From positions 1,070,001 to 1,134,000 of the forward strand of contig BSDZ01000020.1 in the NCBI GenBank assembly GCA_030268105.1: a stretch of DNA of 64,000 nucleotides, given 5' to 3'. The notes below the pieces were generated by a model. The model did not search any database. It saw only the letters and a program-made list of their open reading frames with translations, and was not told the DNA's origin. Source of the stretch: Volvox africanus (Eukaryota; Chlorophyta; Chlorophyceae; Chlamydomonadales; Volvocaceae). Of the stretch, positions 39,982 to 44,407 are shown piece after piece; the first letter of the stretch is position 1, and each line of letters opens with the position of its first letter. A program made the position numbers and the translations under genes.

Positions 39982-42900
39982 GAATGCATATACTACATAT
40001 ATGCATATACATAAACCTGCGTACATATACACCATATCTTTCCCCATACCTATTTGTGAACAACACACACGCACATATACATATGCATCCCAGCCACGCA
40101 CCATTACGGCAGATCACTCCTGCAGTACCATTAAAGCTCCTGGCGTCATCCGCAGCTGGATAATAGTTGTAATTGAGCTCATACCATTTGGGACAATCAT
40201 ACAGTCGGCTCTCTTGCCAACCGCAATCAAACTGTGTGGGCCAAACTGGAGCCGCAATAACACCGCCATAGATTGCCCCTGACGAAACCACAGGGGCGCC
40301 TGTCTCCCAGCCCAATTGCCGGCAAGCGGTTCGGGCGTTGTTGTAGTCCCAGTTGTCACTGGTCAAAGCACCCCACGTGCCGGCGTAGAATATCTGCAGG
40401 GTCCCATTGCTGCCTCCAATGACGCCGTTCAGCCCCACCACACGAAGTTCAAAGGCTCGCCCAGTATCTGCATCATCAAGCATCAAGGTGTACAATATGA
40501 CGTAATGCTACATACATATAAAGGGTATTATGGATGCATTCTGGGGTTTTGTGACGTCAGCTCCTGTTGCAAAATGTGCCTTTGCGTGGAAGACGCATCA
40601 TTAATCCATATATGCTTGCTGTTGAGGTTCTTGGCGTTTCCAAGTAAGCCGCGTGATGTAGTAAACGTCACGCATACAGCAAAGCCTCGGCACGTGAACA
40701 CATATTCACATACATTGACATAAATTTGGTAACAAGAATATAGTTCAGGGAAGGGCATCCTGCTGAGGGCGTCAATTCATGTATCCTTGTACATACGTAC
40801 GTACAAATAAGCTCTGTTTGTTCTATCTATACATCTATCTGTATATGTATCTTGCCCATCTCTGACCATCTATCCAAGCCTTATTTAAATATTTGGTCGC
40901 TAGATAGCTACCTGACTTGCTTGTCAAGCAATGTCTTAAATGTTTAGCAAGCATCAGACGGAAAGGTTAGGATAACTATTTAGAAATACGCCCATGGTTG
41001 GTTTTATGTCATACGACGGTCGTATTACTTGCTGTCGACGTCCTTGATAAGAAGGCAATGCAGCTACACCTGACTTTGCGTTTGCTGCGCCCTTTGCTCA
41101 CGCAGCCAGGTGTGTGGAATAACATCCACAAGGGAGACCCCTACTGCCCCATCAATTTGTACCAATGATGTATCCTCCTGCCTCAATCCCATCAGGTCCT
41201 TATAGCTGTTAGTTATATATAGCCCAGGGGATATGGTGTTATGTATTACTTGTGAAACGCGTACGTAAAATACTGGCGTATTGTACGTACATGGCGTTCC
41301 ATTGACTGCTGTATGTCGGTGATCCCTATCTATCGATAGGGATCGATAGATAGGGATCGATAGGGATCGATAGGGATCGATAGGGATCGATAGGGATCGA
41401 TAGGGATCGATAGGGATCGATAGGGATCGATAGGGATCGATAGGGATCGATAGATAGAAGTCGATAGATGGAACACGCACTCCCAAACCCGCTCACCATT
41501 CCGACACTCAACACCAGCGGTATCGTTGAAGGTGCTGCCGTCTGCCATATACTCCCCAGTCGGTCTTGCCCAGCAATCCCTGAGGCGATCGTTCTCCCAG
41601 GTGCAGCCGTACCAGTCAATTTGAAGAATAGGCTCGCTCCTTCTGCCGTACTGCGTGCCTGCACTGAACACGGGCGCGCCCGTCGTCCAGCCTAACTGAC
41701 GGCATGCCGCCCGTGCTTGGCGGACTCCCCATCCGTAGTCGCGCAGGGTGCCCCACCTTCCGTTCCAAAGGGTTTGCAGCAGCCCCCTTGCAGTTGGGCT
41801 TATGCCTGCGGCCCCGGTGCTCCCATTGACTATCCGCAAGTCGCCCTCTGCAATGTGGTACCCAGCAAACAATCGAGAGGTCCAATACACACGTAAGGTA
41901 GTGGCATACATGCATGTACATAGACAAGTGCATAGAAATATATGCTATTTAGATGTGTATACATACATTTATACAATCTACATGATACTCATGACATGAG
42001 TAATACGCATGTCTCGAGAGGCAATAATAATGGGCAACTAGGTTGTTTACATTTATAAGTACACTGGTATTTATTACATTTATTATATTTTAATAATTTC
42101 CTTTCGTTTTTACCACTGTTCTTACATGTACACTTTGTTTAATTATTTTTGGTAATAGCCGTGTAATAAAATAAATAGAGCAAGCGGCGCGGTCAACCGC
42201 CCACGTGTGTGCATGTGTGTGGCCGGTCGGCTGCCTATCTACCCACCAGTGCCAAAGTAAGAAGTGTTCCAGGAGCCGTCCGTCCGTAGTATTGGCTGGC
42301 CGCTGCTTGTGTTCACCAGCGTAGCAATCAGCCCCGCAGGGTTCTTGTAGTAGGCGGCGTTCCAGGCGCGAATCGACAGTCGGTGGCGGCCTGAGGGCAG
42401 CTGCAGTGGAATGGGATCGGCTTGTCTGTACCAACCAGCGCCAGCCACGGGCGCAACGTAGGAGTCGTTCAGGAACACAAGGGCCAAGTCGTCGGCGATG
42501 ACGTAGAGGAGGGTTGAGAGATTCGTATCGGAAGTGGTAAATGTTTTGTTAAAGGAGTAGTAGATGCCATCGGCGGGGGCTTCCCACTGCGCGCCTTCCA
42601 GGTACCAGATCCACTTGGCGTTGTCGTCAGGGAAGTAGACGCCGTTCCCAAGGACGTACCAAGGCCACATATTAACATCGCCGAGGACGACCGCCGCAAC
42701 TGAAGGCAGGTTCATTTCAGTGGTTATACGTACGATGTGGTATGATGACAGCAGCGAGCAGCACCAGCATCAGCACGAACAACAGCACCAGCAGCGAGCA
42801 ACGGCGGCACAAGTAGATATCAGGAGTACGCACGACGTATGCACGACCCCGTACATGGTATTACGACTATGGCAGCTTGGGTATGGAATAGTTATATATA

Positions 42901-44407
42901 ATCACGTTGACTGTCAGCGTGTCTGTACGTACGGCATCAATATTCTTATTGCAACGATCTTTTTGTACTGCTCGATCGCGCGGCCCGATGAGCCTCCTGG
43001 CTCGCTCGGGCCCTTGCGAGCTCTTTTTAAGGGATTTGCCATAAAGAATGATCTGAAATGATCGTAAAAATGTTGTACGTTGATATTATTTTTCTTATAC
43101 TAAGGGTTTGAGAACAGGATTCATTGCCGTATTGTCTATTTACCAACGTACTGATGAACATGTACATCGCGGTATACGTACGGCGAGGCTTTTGCTTTCT
43201 ACTTTCGATTCCATCATGAATGCAGTGGCCGTCTAACTCATGAATACGCGTCATATTTATGCTTATATAGTAGCAGCTCCATACTTATTTTTAAAATCTA
43301 CCTTACGTCTCTTGGTAACTTCTACTTAAATATGTACGTGTTCGGTGTCTGGACCAACTAACTAATTACATCCGTCCCGCTGCCAAATAATGAACGAAGG
43401 CACACGCGCGCATCACTGCCTAGCTAGTTGCCTCGTTGTTAAGTCCTCAACAAACTAGAGGTAAATATACTTTTTTAAAAACCACCTGATGGAATACTTC
43501 CATCCTAGCTCACGAGATCCATCCATCCCGTCGGTTGCCCTTTGCCCACCTCCACCGCGTTGTGGGCTGCGCTGTTTCTGTGCTGTGCCCTTGCTTGCAC
43601 ATGTTGCATGCGGACAGAGGCGGCGAACCGTTGTGAAGGATGCAGCGCTTGCTTTGAAGGTCTTCCCCCTTTCGTTTATTAGCTAGCTACATACGTTGGA
43701 CCGATATCTGGTGTGTCTGGGCGAGTGCACGCCCATCCTTGAGCGGGACGGGGGTATGGGCAGTTGGACACGCACATGACGACACGCGACCACTAGGGGC
43801 TACTATAACACCATCTGGAGGCTTCTGAGCCAGTCAGCCCGCCAGGGGCCTCGGCTATATTTTGCAAGTTAATCAAATCAATCAATCAAACAATCAAAGC
43901 GCGCCCCATGATAACGAAAACGAAATTCACTAATGATGTATGTCCATCCCAACCTGTTAGCACATTCGCGATATCCATCCGTAATGGTTTACTGATAGCA
44001 CCTGCCCCGAAGGTGAGCTAAATATAATACGGTATATGAAATTGGCTAACATACGCATAACGTATACCAGTAAAGTTTTGTTAATATCTCTGTTATCTTT
44101 TCTTTTGTTTTGTATCTACCGTTCGTGGAGTTGCTAGTAGTCTGCAGCAGAGAACGCCGGAAGTTGTTGTTCGCTTCGCCATCGCCAACTGATGTATCTG
44201 CAAACATGGGAAAAACGTCTTTATTTAGCGTTATTATTTTGATATCTTAGGATAATATGGCCACCGATCGCGCGGAACCGCTGATATACCTTAAACTATT
44301 GCCAGCTAAGCGCGCACACTAAAGCTGCAATCCAGATCCATACCTTCTGCTACGGCACGTAATATAGTAAGCAAAATGAGAAGAACGACGTTGGACGTCT
44401 CACTCAT
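717..44407 (-). CDS. giant multi-SRCR / VMO-I / IPT-TIG / EGF secreted protein, 44 exons, 3' end missing
   Basis: This is a modular extracellular protein of at least 2625 residues. Exons 1-44 (coordinates in the domain entries) sum to 7875 nt and every exon length agrees with the phases on both sides, which random exons would not do. Most domain borders are phase-1 introns, as in animal SRCR genes. The order is signal peptide, spacer, galactose-binding-like domain, SRCR1-9, VMO-I-like domain, SRCR10-14, Pro-rich linker, IPT/TIG, EGF, Ig-like/He_PIG and beta-rich tail. All introns look GT-AG except intron 23 (GC-AG); the exon-13 donor (GTCCGC) is weak. Volvocine algae are known to encode SRCR proteins; a role in recognition, adhesion or extracellular matrix is inference. 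Large introns host a copia element, a TRIM and bacterial DNA. No stop is seen by 717. That it is one gene and not two rests on unbroken phase and lack of an internal terminus. Confidence 0.85.
1249..1438 (-). CDS. exon 43: beta-rich segment
   Basis: Acceptor TATGTAG at 1439 and donor GTAGGT; phase 1 in, phase 2 out. It encodes [20 protein letters not shown] and [10 protein letters not shown]. No family named. The acceptor is the only AG that keeps phase. Confidence 0.65.
1606..1983 (-). CDS. exon 42: Ig-like (He_PIG-type) domain and start of a TIG-like segment
   Basis: Phase 1-1, 126 codons. '[20 protein letters not shown]' followed by [25 protein letters not shown] fits the He_PIG pattern (strand, S/T-G-x-I, then V-x-A-x-D and a closing F-x-L-x-V). 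The end, [15 protein letters not shown], resembles the start of a second IPT/TIG. It joins exon 41 in phase 1 across the 4.4-kb intron with bacterial DNA. Confidence 0.72.
2225..2345 (-). repeat. dispersed repeat family R1, partial inverted copy
   Basis: Reverse complement of the 3' third of R1 (GGTAGGGACTGCCAGGTTAG block), followed by (TA)n(TG)n. Intron 41, next to the bacterial block. Confidence 0.75.
2477..3101 (+). pseudogene. Rpn/YhgA-like recombination-promoting nuclease (putative transposase), broken
   Basis: PD-(D/E)XK-type family common in Rickettsiales. Part one (2477-2685) shows [21 protein letters not shown] and YILIDLQAM, the usual core strands. Part two (2815-3101) shows [15 protein letters not shown] and the typical C-terminus [18 protein letters not shown]. 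About 125 bp of ATAATGTATA-type sequence (2686-2814) separates them and stops the frame, and the N-terminus is missing. Domain identity is by pattern. Confidence 0.78.
3150..3502 (+). pseudogene. tolA: TolA C-terminal domain fragment, Rickettsiales-like
   Basis: TolA links inner and outer membranes in the Tol-Pal system. Frame 1 (from ATG 3165) shows [18 protein letters not shown] and [18 protein letters not shown]. After a frameshift at about 3345-3355, the frame continues with [20 protein letters not shown] and ends [16 protein letters not shown] with TAA at 3502. This is the standard TolA C-terminal layout ('QI-x-x-NW' start and 'F-x-P' end). The N-terminal anchor and coiled coil are missing. 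Confidence 0.75.
3556..3711 (-). CDS. small ORF, 51 codons, unknown, in the bacterial block
   Basis: Starts [19 protein letters not shown] and continues [14 protein letters not shown]. Lys/Asn-rich, bacterial in style. It sits between the TolA fragment and the unknown ORF. No ribosome-binding site was judged and no family recognised; it may be the end of a larger broken gene. Confidence 0.3.
3903..4715 (-). pseudogene. bacterial-type ORF of unknown function, interrupted by a TRIM
   Basis: Two reading-frame pieces, 4538-4715 and 3903-4200, flank the TRIM. Element plus one target duplication is 342 bp, a multiple of three, and the two pieces lie in the same frame, so the ORF was continuous before insertion. 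It contains [30 protein letters not shown] and [18 protein letters not shown]. It overlaps the end of the TraC fragment in another frame. I do not recognise the family. AT-rich, Lys/Leu/Asn-heavy composition suggests the same rickettsial source. Confidence 0.55.
4201..4537 (+). mobile_element. TRIM (miniature LTR retroelement), 337 bp
   Basis: LTRs 4201-4307 (107 bp) and 4448-4537 (90 bp) begin TGTTGAGAATGAG and end TTTAACA. The target duplication is CTTCT (4196-4200 and 4538-4542). The internal region is 140 bp and starts with PBS GGTTATGAGCCCC (4308-4320); it ends in the polypurine tract GACGGGGGAG (4438-4447). No coding capacity. The PBS is the same as in the copia element at 20157, its likely helper. 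It interrupts a bacterial-type ORF. Confidence 0.92.
4640..5163 (-). pseudogene. traC: TraC/VirB4-type conjugation ATPase fragment, Rickettsiales-like
   Basis: Part of the ATPase that powers F-type conjugative secretion. Minus-strand reading shows the region before the nucleotide-binding domain ([10 protein letters not shown], then [21 protein letters not shown], then a PIIGEYKG strand), then Walker [15 protein letters not shown] (about 4752-4770 for GSGKS) and [19 protein letters not shown]. Three in-frame TGA stops (complement positions 5111, 4940, 4877) and a frameshift before Walker A (about 4830) show decay. The C-terminal half with Walker B is absent. AT-rich codon use and bacterial origin contrast with the surrounding algal exons. 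It is probably from a rickettsial endosymbiont; the exact donor is not determined. Confidence 0.82.
5166..6373. other. 5' part of intron 41, function not recognised
   Basis: AT-rich with TATA-type repeats (5200-5310), then a more balanced stretch with plus-strand frames at 5794-6000 and 5954-6190 (an acidic Gly/Ser tract). They have no recognised domain and do not join in one frame. They may be a decayed mobile element. Confidence 0.4.
6374..6507 (-). CDS. exon 41: EGF-like domain
   Basis: The pattern [18 protein letters not shown] followed by NSGWTGSDC gives six cysteines with EGF spacing. Phase 2 acceptor (TAG|G) and phase 1 donor (ACCG|GTACG). It lies directly upstream of the intron that carries bacterial DNA. 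Confidence 0.93.
6934..7556 (-). CDS. rest of exon 39 and exon 40: IPT/TIG domain
   Basis: Exon 39 ends at 7373, exon 40 is 6934-7082. The sequence shows '[15 protein letters not shown]', then FSCIFG, then ALLCQAPVP, the usual TIG order of gap-rich first strand, C-x-F-G and C-x-x-P. Junctions are phase 0 and phase 2 (ATTAC|GTAAGA). IPT/TIG are immunoglobulin-like folds found in cell-surface receptors. Confidence 0.82.
7557..9106 (-). CDS. exon 38 and start of exon 39: proline/serine-rich linker
   Basis: Exon 38 (8879-9106) is almost wholly [14 protein letters not shown] sequence, about 76 residues, and the first 24 codons of exon 39 continue it. Such hydroxyproline-type linkers are typical of volvocine wall and matrix proteins (pherophorins, for example) and form stiff rods. 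It separates the SRCR/VMO half from the TIG/EGF half. Glycine-rich frames on the plus strand here are shadows. Confidence 0.88.
7838..8128 (+). repeat. dispersed repeat family R1, copy in intron 38
   Basis: Same block order as 33950-34265, ending CTTATCCCACACACATAC. Confidence 0.75.
9419..9482 (+). repeat. short dispersed repeat, copy 1
   Basis: Starts ACGCTTCCACGATACAAAG. A second copy with a few substitutions lies at about 18988-19050; both are intronic. Confidence 0.7.
9765..11399 (-). CDS. exons 34 (3' part) to 37: SRCR domain 14
   Basis: Rest of exon 34 (to 11327), then exons 10767-10878, 10386-10441 and 9765-9921. They give SVRLTGGS and GRLE / [10 protein letters not shown] and AAVACRMLG / [11 protein letters not shown] / [13 protein letters not shown] and GIAC. 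The phase-0 break after 'GRLE' matches SRCR5, 6 and 9. Exon 36 is only 56 nt. Last SRCR before the Pro-rich linker. Confidence 0.8.
10078..10128. repeat. (GATA)n/(GATG)n microsatellite
   Basis: Two tetranucleotide blocks side by side in intron 36. Confidence 0.9.
11400..12530 (-). CDS. exon 33 and 5' part of exon 34: SRCR domain 13
   Basis: Exon 33 (12375-12530) gives [15 protein letters not shown] and [11 protein letters not shown]. Exon 34 (11327-11610) gives [14 protein letters not shown] and VNLAC, then runs without an intron through PPPPNLS into SRCR14. The intron between carries an R2 copy and ACATGGT-type simple repeats. Junction phase 1. Confidence 0.83.
12003..12263. repeat. dispersed repeat family R2
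   Basis: GC-rich block in intron 33, flanked on both sides by runs of ACATACATGGT, ending in AGTCGCCCACAGTGTAACA. Confidence 0.6.
13090..13470 (-). CDS. exon 32: SRCR domain 12
   Basis: A complete single-exon domain (127 codons), phase 1-1, with [44 protein letters not shown] and AGVICSSG. An aromatic-rich insertion ([11 protein letters not shown]) lengthens the middle. Donor GTAAGT. Confidence 0.92.
13961..14485 (-). CDS. exons 30-31: SRCR domain 11
   Basis: Exons 14335-14485 and 13961-14157. They give [24 protein letters not shown] / [19 protein letters not shown] and AGVVCRNG. The phase-2 intron after 'VVCR' is at the same place as in SRCR6. Confidence 0.9.
14557..14656. repeat. (ATAAT)n pentanucleotide microsatellite
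   Basis: About 20 units in intron 29, upstream of exon 30. Confidence 0.95.
15239..16150 (-). CDS. exons 28-29: SRCR domain 10
   Basis: Exons 15888-16150 and 15239-15338. Exon 28 gives [29 protein letters not shown] and GVSCN, ending in phase 0. Exon 29 gives GTEKSLHNC and AGVICTSG. A Gly/Pro insertion (EAPGGVP) sits before the WGT motif. The acceptor at 16151 (TAG|GT) is chosen because it keeps phase 1; the nearer AG does not. Confidence 0.85.
16527..18726 (-). CDS. exons 23-27: VMO-I-like beta-prism domain
   Basis: Exons 18662-18726, 18310-18474, 17544-17779, 17067-17202 and 16527-16587 (residues 1260-1480). Three sub-repeats follow the vitelline membrane outer layer protein I pattern, a 'G-x-W' start, 'C-P-x-G' and a 'D-D-T-x-x-N/G-I-x-L-x-C' close: [66 protein letters not shown]. 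Exon 23 ends CAG|GCAAGA, a GC-AG intron; the other junctions are GT-AG and all keep phase. VMO-I domains are carbohydrate-binding or structural proteins of egg coats; a matrix role here is inference. Confidence 0.75.
17888..18170. repeat. dispersed repeat family R2, inverted copy
   Basis: Carries CCTGACCGGGCTGAACCACA, the reverse complement of the R2 core at 12190-12220. Intron 24. Confidence 0.55.
19228..26771 (-). CDS. exons 20-22: SRCR domain 9, split by a copia insertion in intron 21
   Basis: Exons 26689-26771, 26405-26452 and 19228-19480. Exon 20 gives GSVRLVGG and VEVAFGE; exon 21 gives VWGTICRDS and DDDAK; exon 22 gives [25 protein letters not shown] and GIIC. Both inner junctions are phase 0. 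Intron 21 (19481-26404) is 6.9 kb, of which about 5.5 kb is the copia element; without it the intron would be about 1.4 kb. Confidence 0.83.
20157..20433 (+). repeat. copia 5' LTR (277 bp)
   Basis: TGTTGT...ACAACA. It contains TGTAA at about 20313, the usual green-algal polyadenylation signal, which would place R-region 3' processing inside the LTR. Confidence 0.93.
20434..20680 (+). promoter_or_regulatory. hybrid leader: duplicated primer-binding site with a TRIM internal region and TRIM LTR between
   Basis: GGTTATGAGCCCC occurs directly after the copia LTR (20434-20446) and again at 20668-20680. Between them lie 131 bp like the TRIM internal region (4321-4447), ending in the purine run ACGGAGGGG, then a 90-bp TRIM LTR (20578-20667, TGTTGG...TCAACA). 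The second PBS leads into the copia leader proper. GGGGCTCATAACC, its complement, contains a CAT anticodon and fits the anticodon arm of an initiator-type tRNA-Met. Confidence 0.8.
20761..25161 (+). CDS. copia Gag-Pol polyprotein, 1466 aa, apparently intact
   Basis: The start is the ATG at 20761 in a GCCATGTC context; the same frame is open about 12 codons upstream without another ATG. Order, in residues from this start: Gag (UBN2-like, to about 200); two CCHC knuckles, [14 protein letters not shown] (about 212) and [14 protein letters not shown] (about 257); protease DSG (about 352); GAG-pre-integrase HRRLGH (about 495); integrase with LDDYT and DGGGEF; a Gly/Ala-rich linker; reverse transcriptase with YVDDLLLA (about 1155); RNase H with GYCDSDLAG and STAEAEY. 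No stop or frameshift. It is expected to make virus-like particles, reverse-transcribe and integrate. Confidence 0.95.
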   Translation: MSLSREYVKEFSSSNTRSWFHKMESILDFDGYGDYISPMFVMPAVGDANYVKEKEMVRKARAAITFRLDPATNASEIASTTGALDLWERLKAWAKNIEGAVVISASHAWAHLAKQGNECMTDFLTRAEDLFRKLDLDTNYKITEAAAIMHIVGKLPPAYSHFDSMFVAFGYPKSFADLRKVLVAEEAKRMTDIKSEVKESTPALFAGRERKCYTCGEVGHLAHFCPKKNRSSAGAGMSTSESSGGSRIAKQRSGVKCTWCGRPGHVEEKCWKKRDGVAKPVETERTDVVALTLVSRTCEFIPHVTDQTKKLIAELESGVKCIRYLPWRMEKVAALSAVVKKEISVPDPWWLDSGSKYHITGNRLVLHNFRPLPSGLKINIEVGNGCVLPAEGYGDVVPTLAPGVTIEHVFYVPGFKHNLVSVSSLTDKGFNVLFNQSEARITRGNISIVAARCITGLYKFMSSASQVAADFASLAKFPDAPTFLASEAKSASLWHRRLGHLGLTNMKRLVQEGMVKGLEVTDKELREFEGRRCEPCILGKHARDPFPASEGKTQKALQLLHLDVCGPLPLSSCGYKYFVTMLDDYTGASLVQPIKEKSDVANFMERAITMLQVQSNGTLQCIRTDGGGEFVNRQVQSYCASNGVRHQLSAPYTPQQNGKAERLNRTLLDKVRAMLAESAVPKEYWHEALMVANFVRNRSPVAGKPKTPYELLTGVVPDVSLLRVFGCVAYAHVPKGKCDKLDSRAQKGTFLGYEANSKAYRILLGDGRIQITRDVFLEDQFAFSNHVRPELEVFSIRDGPSVPVAGAAAGNAGQAGGASVVDAGVPAATHAAGAPAGNAGVAGVGATGGAPVIPAAGAPAGDAGVAGMDDGEVPPLMEDDDEGEEVDYGMSETDVGGDYGDDAGGDVASSSGSETGQGSSGHTGESGNLDPTPPCPIRQRKPPGWQKDYAMLASELEMKEPISLEEAQSRVDWPQWKAAMDEEMTSLQENRTWELEEIPMGARKIGLKWVFKLKRDADGNVERYKARLVAKGFTQKEGVDFGEVFAPVGKYASFRALLAVAADRDLELHQLDIKTAFLHGELKEEVYTEQPPGYNLGGPNVVCKLRRALYGLHQAPRAWYIRLRKELESMGFKPSLADPGLFVKIENGEPVYVLVYVDDLLLACKSMAVIGQVKAQLLRAFAMRDLGETRFYLGFEIERDRTARTISVTQRRYISNILEKFGMKGANSRSTPMDANLRLTAEGDPLDTSVHPYSEVVGSLLYLAVCSRPDISFAVGSLARFMAKPTINHWNAAKGVLRYLKGTQALGIKFGGGAHVQGYCDSDLAGAEGRRSTTGFVYLLNGGAIVWSSKLQPTVATSTAEAEYIATAASIKDALWLRHLLHDLGVPVGVVPMKCDSTACIAMLESPMSTARTKHLDICHHFARERIERGEIRMVHCSTAEQLADMFTKSLPKGKFKFCVAGMGLR
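25384..25666 (+). repeat. copia 3' LTR (283 bp)
   Basis: Preceded by the short purine run GTGGGAG (polypurine tract). Differs from the 5' LTR mainly by about 6 bp of extra sequence near CTTGTGCT. Confidence 0.92.
26500..26588 (+). repeat. degenerate solo LTR of the TRIM family
   Basis: It starts TGTTGAGAATGAGCAATAC, keeps AAGTAATACcgcg and GCGGGGCGCTTTCT, and ends near ACA. It matches the 90-bp TRIM LTR (4448-4537) with many changes. Intron 20. Confidence 0.7.
27207..28472 (-). CDS. exons 18-19: SRCR domain 8
   Basis: Exons 28304-28472 and 27207-27403. Exon 18 gives GSIRLVDG, the WAGLC segment and [13 protein letters not shown], ending in phase 2. Exon 19 gives [15 protein letters not shown] and LGIQC. 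Both parts agree in phase across an 0.9-kb intron. Confidence 0.87.
28979..30117 (-). CDS. exons 15-17: SRCR domain 7
   Basis: Exons 30012-30117, 29732-29817 and 28979-29122. They give [15 protein letters not shown] / [12 protein letters not shown] / [13 protein letters not shown] and AGVICSSG. Phases run 1-2, 2-1, 1-1. Donors GTAAGT, GTAAGC and GTAGAT. Confidence 0.85.
30878..32228 (-). CDS. exons 12-14: SRCR domain 6
   Basis: Exons 32158-32228, 31570-31649 and 30878-31086. The domain has the fuller set of cysteines (six): WGSIC, VVCR, FNC, EC, DC and ITC. Exon 12 ends after 'SGK' in phase 0; exon 13 ends TGCAG in phase 2 and exon 14 completes 'CRQLGF'. The exon-13 donor GTCCGC is non-consensus, so splicing there may be weak, but phase and domain continuity require it. 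Confidence 0.78.
32596..32862. repeat. (ATATCT)n hexanucleotide microsatellite, about 44 units
   Basis: Nearly perfect hexamer tract in intron 11. Both strands read as long open frames (ISIS.. and DIDI..), an effect of the repeat only. Confidence 0.97.
33403..33537. repeat. dispersed repeat family R2, partial copy
   Basis: Shares the CGGCCCGGTCAGG block and the AAGTCGCCCACAGTGTAACA end with the copy at 12003-12263. Intron 11. Confidence 0.65.
33564..35431 (-). CDS. exons 9-11: SRCR domain 5
   Basis: Exons 35367-35431, 34903-35035 and 33564-33692. Exon 9 gives GAIRLVG and ends after 'GTVE' in phase 0. Exon 10 gives [10 protein letters not shown] and RVACRELGF, ending in phase 1. Exon 11 gives the [12 protein letters not shown] segment and GVICSEG. 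The phase-0 intron after the first strand recurs in SRCR6, 9 and 14. Confidence 0.85.
33950..34265 (+). repeat. dispersed repeat family R1, copy in intron 10
   Basis: Same block order as the copies at 7838 and 38110, ending in CCCCTATCCCACACACA. It runs directly into the palindrome at 34221-34398. Confidence 0.8.
34221..34398. repeat. perfect 178-bp palindrome at the end of an R1 copy
   Basis: The sequence 34221-34309 is the exact reverse complement of 34310-34398, centred on (TA)n flanked by (CT)n/(GA)n. The left arm is the 3' end of the R1 copy at 33950-34265, so the repeat's tail is mirrored. Intron 10. Confidence 0.93.
36069..36416 (-). CDS. exon 8: SRCR domain 4
   Basis: A complete single-exon domain (residues 553-668), phase 1-1, donor GTAAGT. 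It shows [40 protein letters not shown] and AAVVCRNG. Four cysteines. Confidence 0.92.
36843..39116 (-). CDS. exons 6-7: SRCR domain 3
   Basis: Exons 38830-39116 and 36843-36900. Exon 6 encodes [26 protein letters not shown] and FDCKW-x-RLVDC, and stops at a GTGGAT donor in phase 0. Exon 7, about 1.9 kb on, supplies the closing GVQCRNG and returns to phase 1. Reading exon 6 through its donor would lose the last cysteine, so the small exon 7 is needed. The intron between is occupied by fold-back repeats and an R1 copy. Confidence 0.8.
37243..37500. repeat. fold-back repeat, 70-bp arms
   Basis: Arms 37243-37312 and 37431-37500 pair with one mismatch. A second, looser pairing of CTCACTCTCACT with GTGAGAGTGAGA lies inside. 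It looks like a small fold-back or MITE-type element. No clear target duplication was seen. Confidence 0.8.
37681..38200. repeat. large inverted repeat, about 215-bp arms
   Basis: The left arm (about 37681-37893) and right arm (about 37980-38200) are near-exact reverse complements around a (CT)n(AT)n spacer. The outer part belongs to repeat family R1. It lies in intron 6. Confidence 0.85.
38110..38455 (+). repeat. dispersed repeat family R1, copy in intron 6
   Basis: About 340 bp with a 5' GGAGTTCCAG block, a middle GCTGAACCCGGGA block and a 3' GGTAGGGACTGCCAGGTAGT block. Other copies are at 7838-8128 and 33950-34265, with a partial inverted one at 2225-2345. Confidence 0.8.
39330..39815. 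repeat. dispersed repeat family R2, longest copy
   Basis: GC-richer block in intron 5 ending with GGTTCGGCCCGGTCAGGGCCCC. Related blocks are at 12003-12263, 17888-18170 (inverted) and 33403-33537. No coding potential or terminal structure was recognised. Confidence 0.55.
39907..39978. repeat. (AT)n microsatellite
   Basis: About 35 uninterrupted AT dinucleotides in intron 5. Confidence 0.95.
40102..40467 (-). CDS. exon 5: SRCR domain 2
   Basis: A complete single-exon SRCR domain (residues 316-437), phase 1-1. It shows [19 protein letters not shown], the [13 protein letters not shown] segment and GVICRNG, ending at a GTGCGT donor. Four cysteines. It is closest in layout to SRCR1, SRCR3 and SRCR4, suggesting local duplication. 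Confidence 0.92.
41329..41456. repeat. decamer microsatellite (TAGGGATCGA)n, about 11 copies
   Basis: Tandem 10-bp units in intron 4, just downstream of the SRCR1 donor. The unit contains ATCGAT-like palindromes. Read through, it gives an [10 protein letters not shown] protein repeat, which I treat as non-coding. Confidence 0.95.
41497..41847 (-). CDS. exon 4: SRCR domain 1
   Basis: One phase 1-1 exon holds the complete domain (residues 199-315). It shows [14 protein letters not shown], the YGCTW-x-RLRDC segment and the closing V-x-CRNG. Four cysteines are present; the first Cys of the six-Cys pattern (after WGT) is absent. A (TAGGGATCGA)n tract begins about 40 bp past the donor. SRCR domains bind protein or polysaccharide ligands; no ligand can be named here. 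Confidence 0.9.
42247..42699 (-). CDS. exon 3: galactose-binding-like beta-sandwich domain
   Basis: It encodes about 151 residues (48-198). The pattern is a Trp-rich start ([13 protein letters not shown]), an F-N-K-T-F strand, a centre reading [15 protein letters not shown] and a strand ending [14 protein letters not shown]. This resembles jelly-roll carbohydrate-binding domains in which an Asp-Asp and an Asn of the 'V-F-L-N' strand are conserved. The family call is by pattern only; ligand unknown. Phase 1-1, so it is a shuffled module. Reading through the donor gives a stop within a few codons, supporting the GTGGGT donor. Confidence 0.7.
42700..44119 (-). other. intron 2
   Basis: A 1.4-kb intron between the spacer exon and the galactose-binding-like exon. 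It contains CAG/CAA-rich simple sequence near 42750-42800 and no reading frame I recognise. Confidence 0.6.
44120..44197 (-). CDS. exon 2: short hydrophilic spacer (26 codons)
   Basis: Acceptor TTTGCAG and donor GTAGAT are in phase 1-1. It encodes an Asn/Ser/Thr-rich segment containing possible N-glycosylation sites (NST, then N at the junction), just after the signal peptide. There is no known domain. Confidence 0.65.
44344..44407 (-). CDS. exon 1: start codon and signal peptide
   Basis: The ATG at 44407 has A at -3. The 21 codons read [21 protein letters not shown], a short N-region, a hydrophobic core and a small-residue A-V-A end typical of a secretory signal. The exon ends G|GTATGG in phase 1. 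The same frame is open about 30 codons upstream, but the hydrophobic core sits immediately behind this ATG, so I chose it. Confidence 0.75.

Noticed and set aside
41064..41486. ORF with [10 protein letters not shown] repeats
   Set aside because: Read-through of a decamer tandem repeat past the SRCR1 splice donor.
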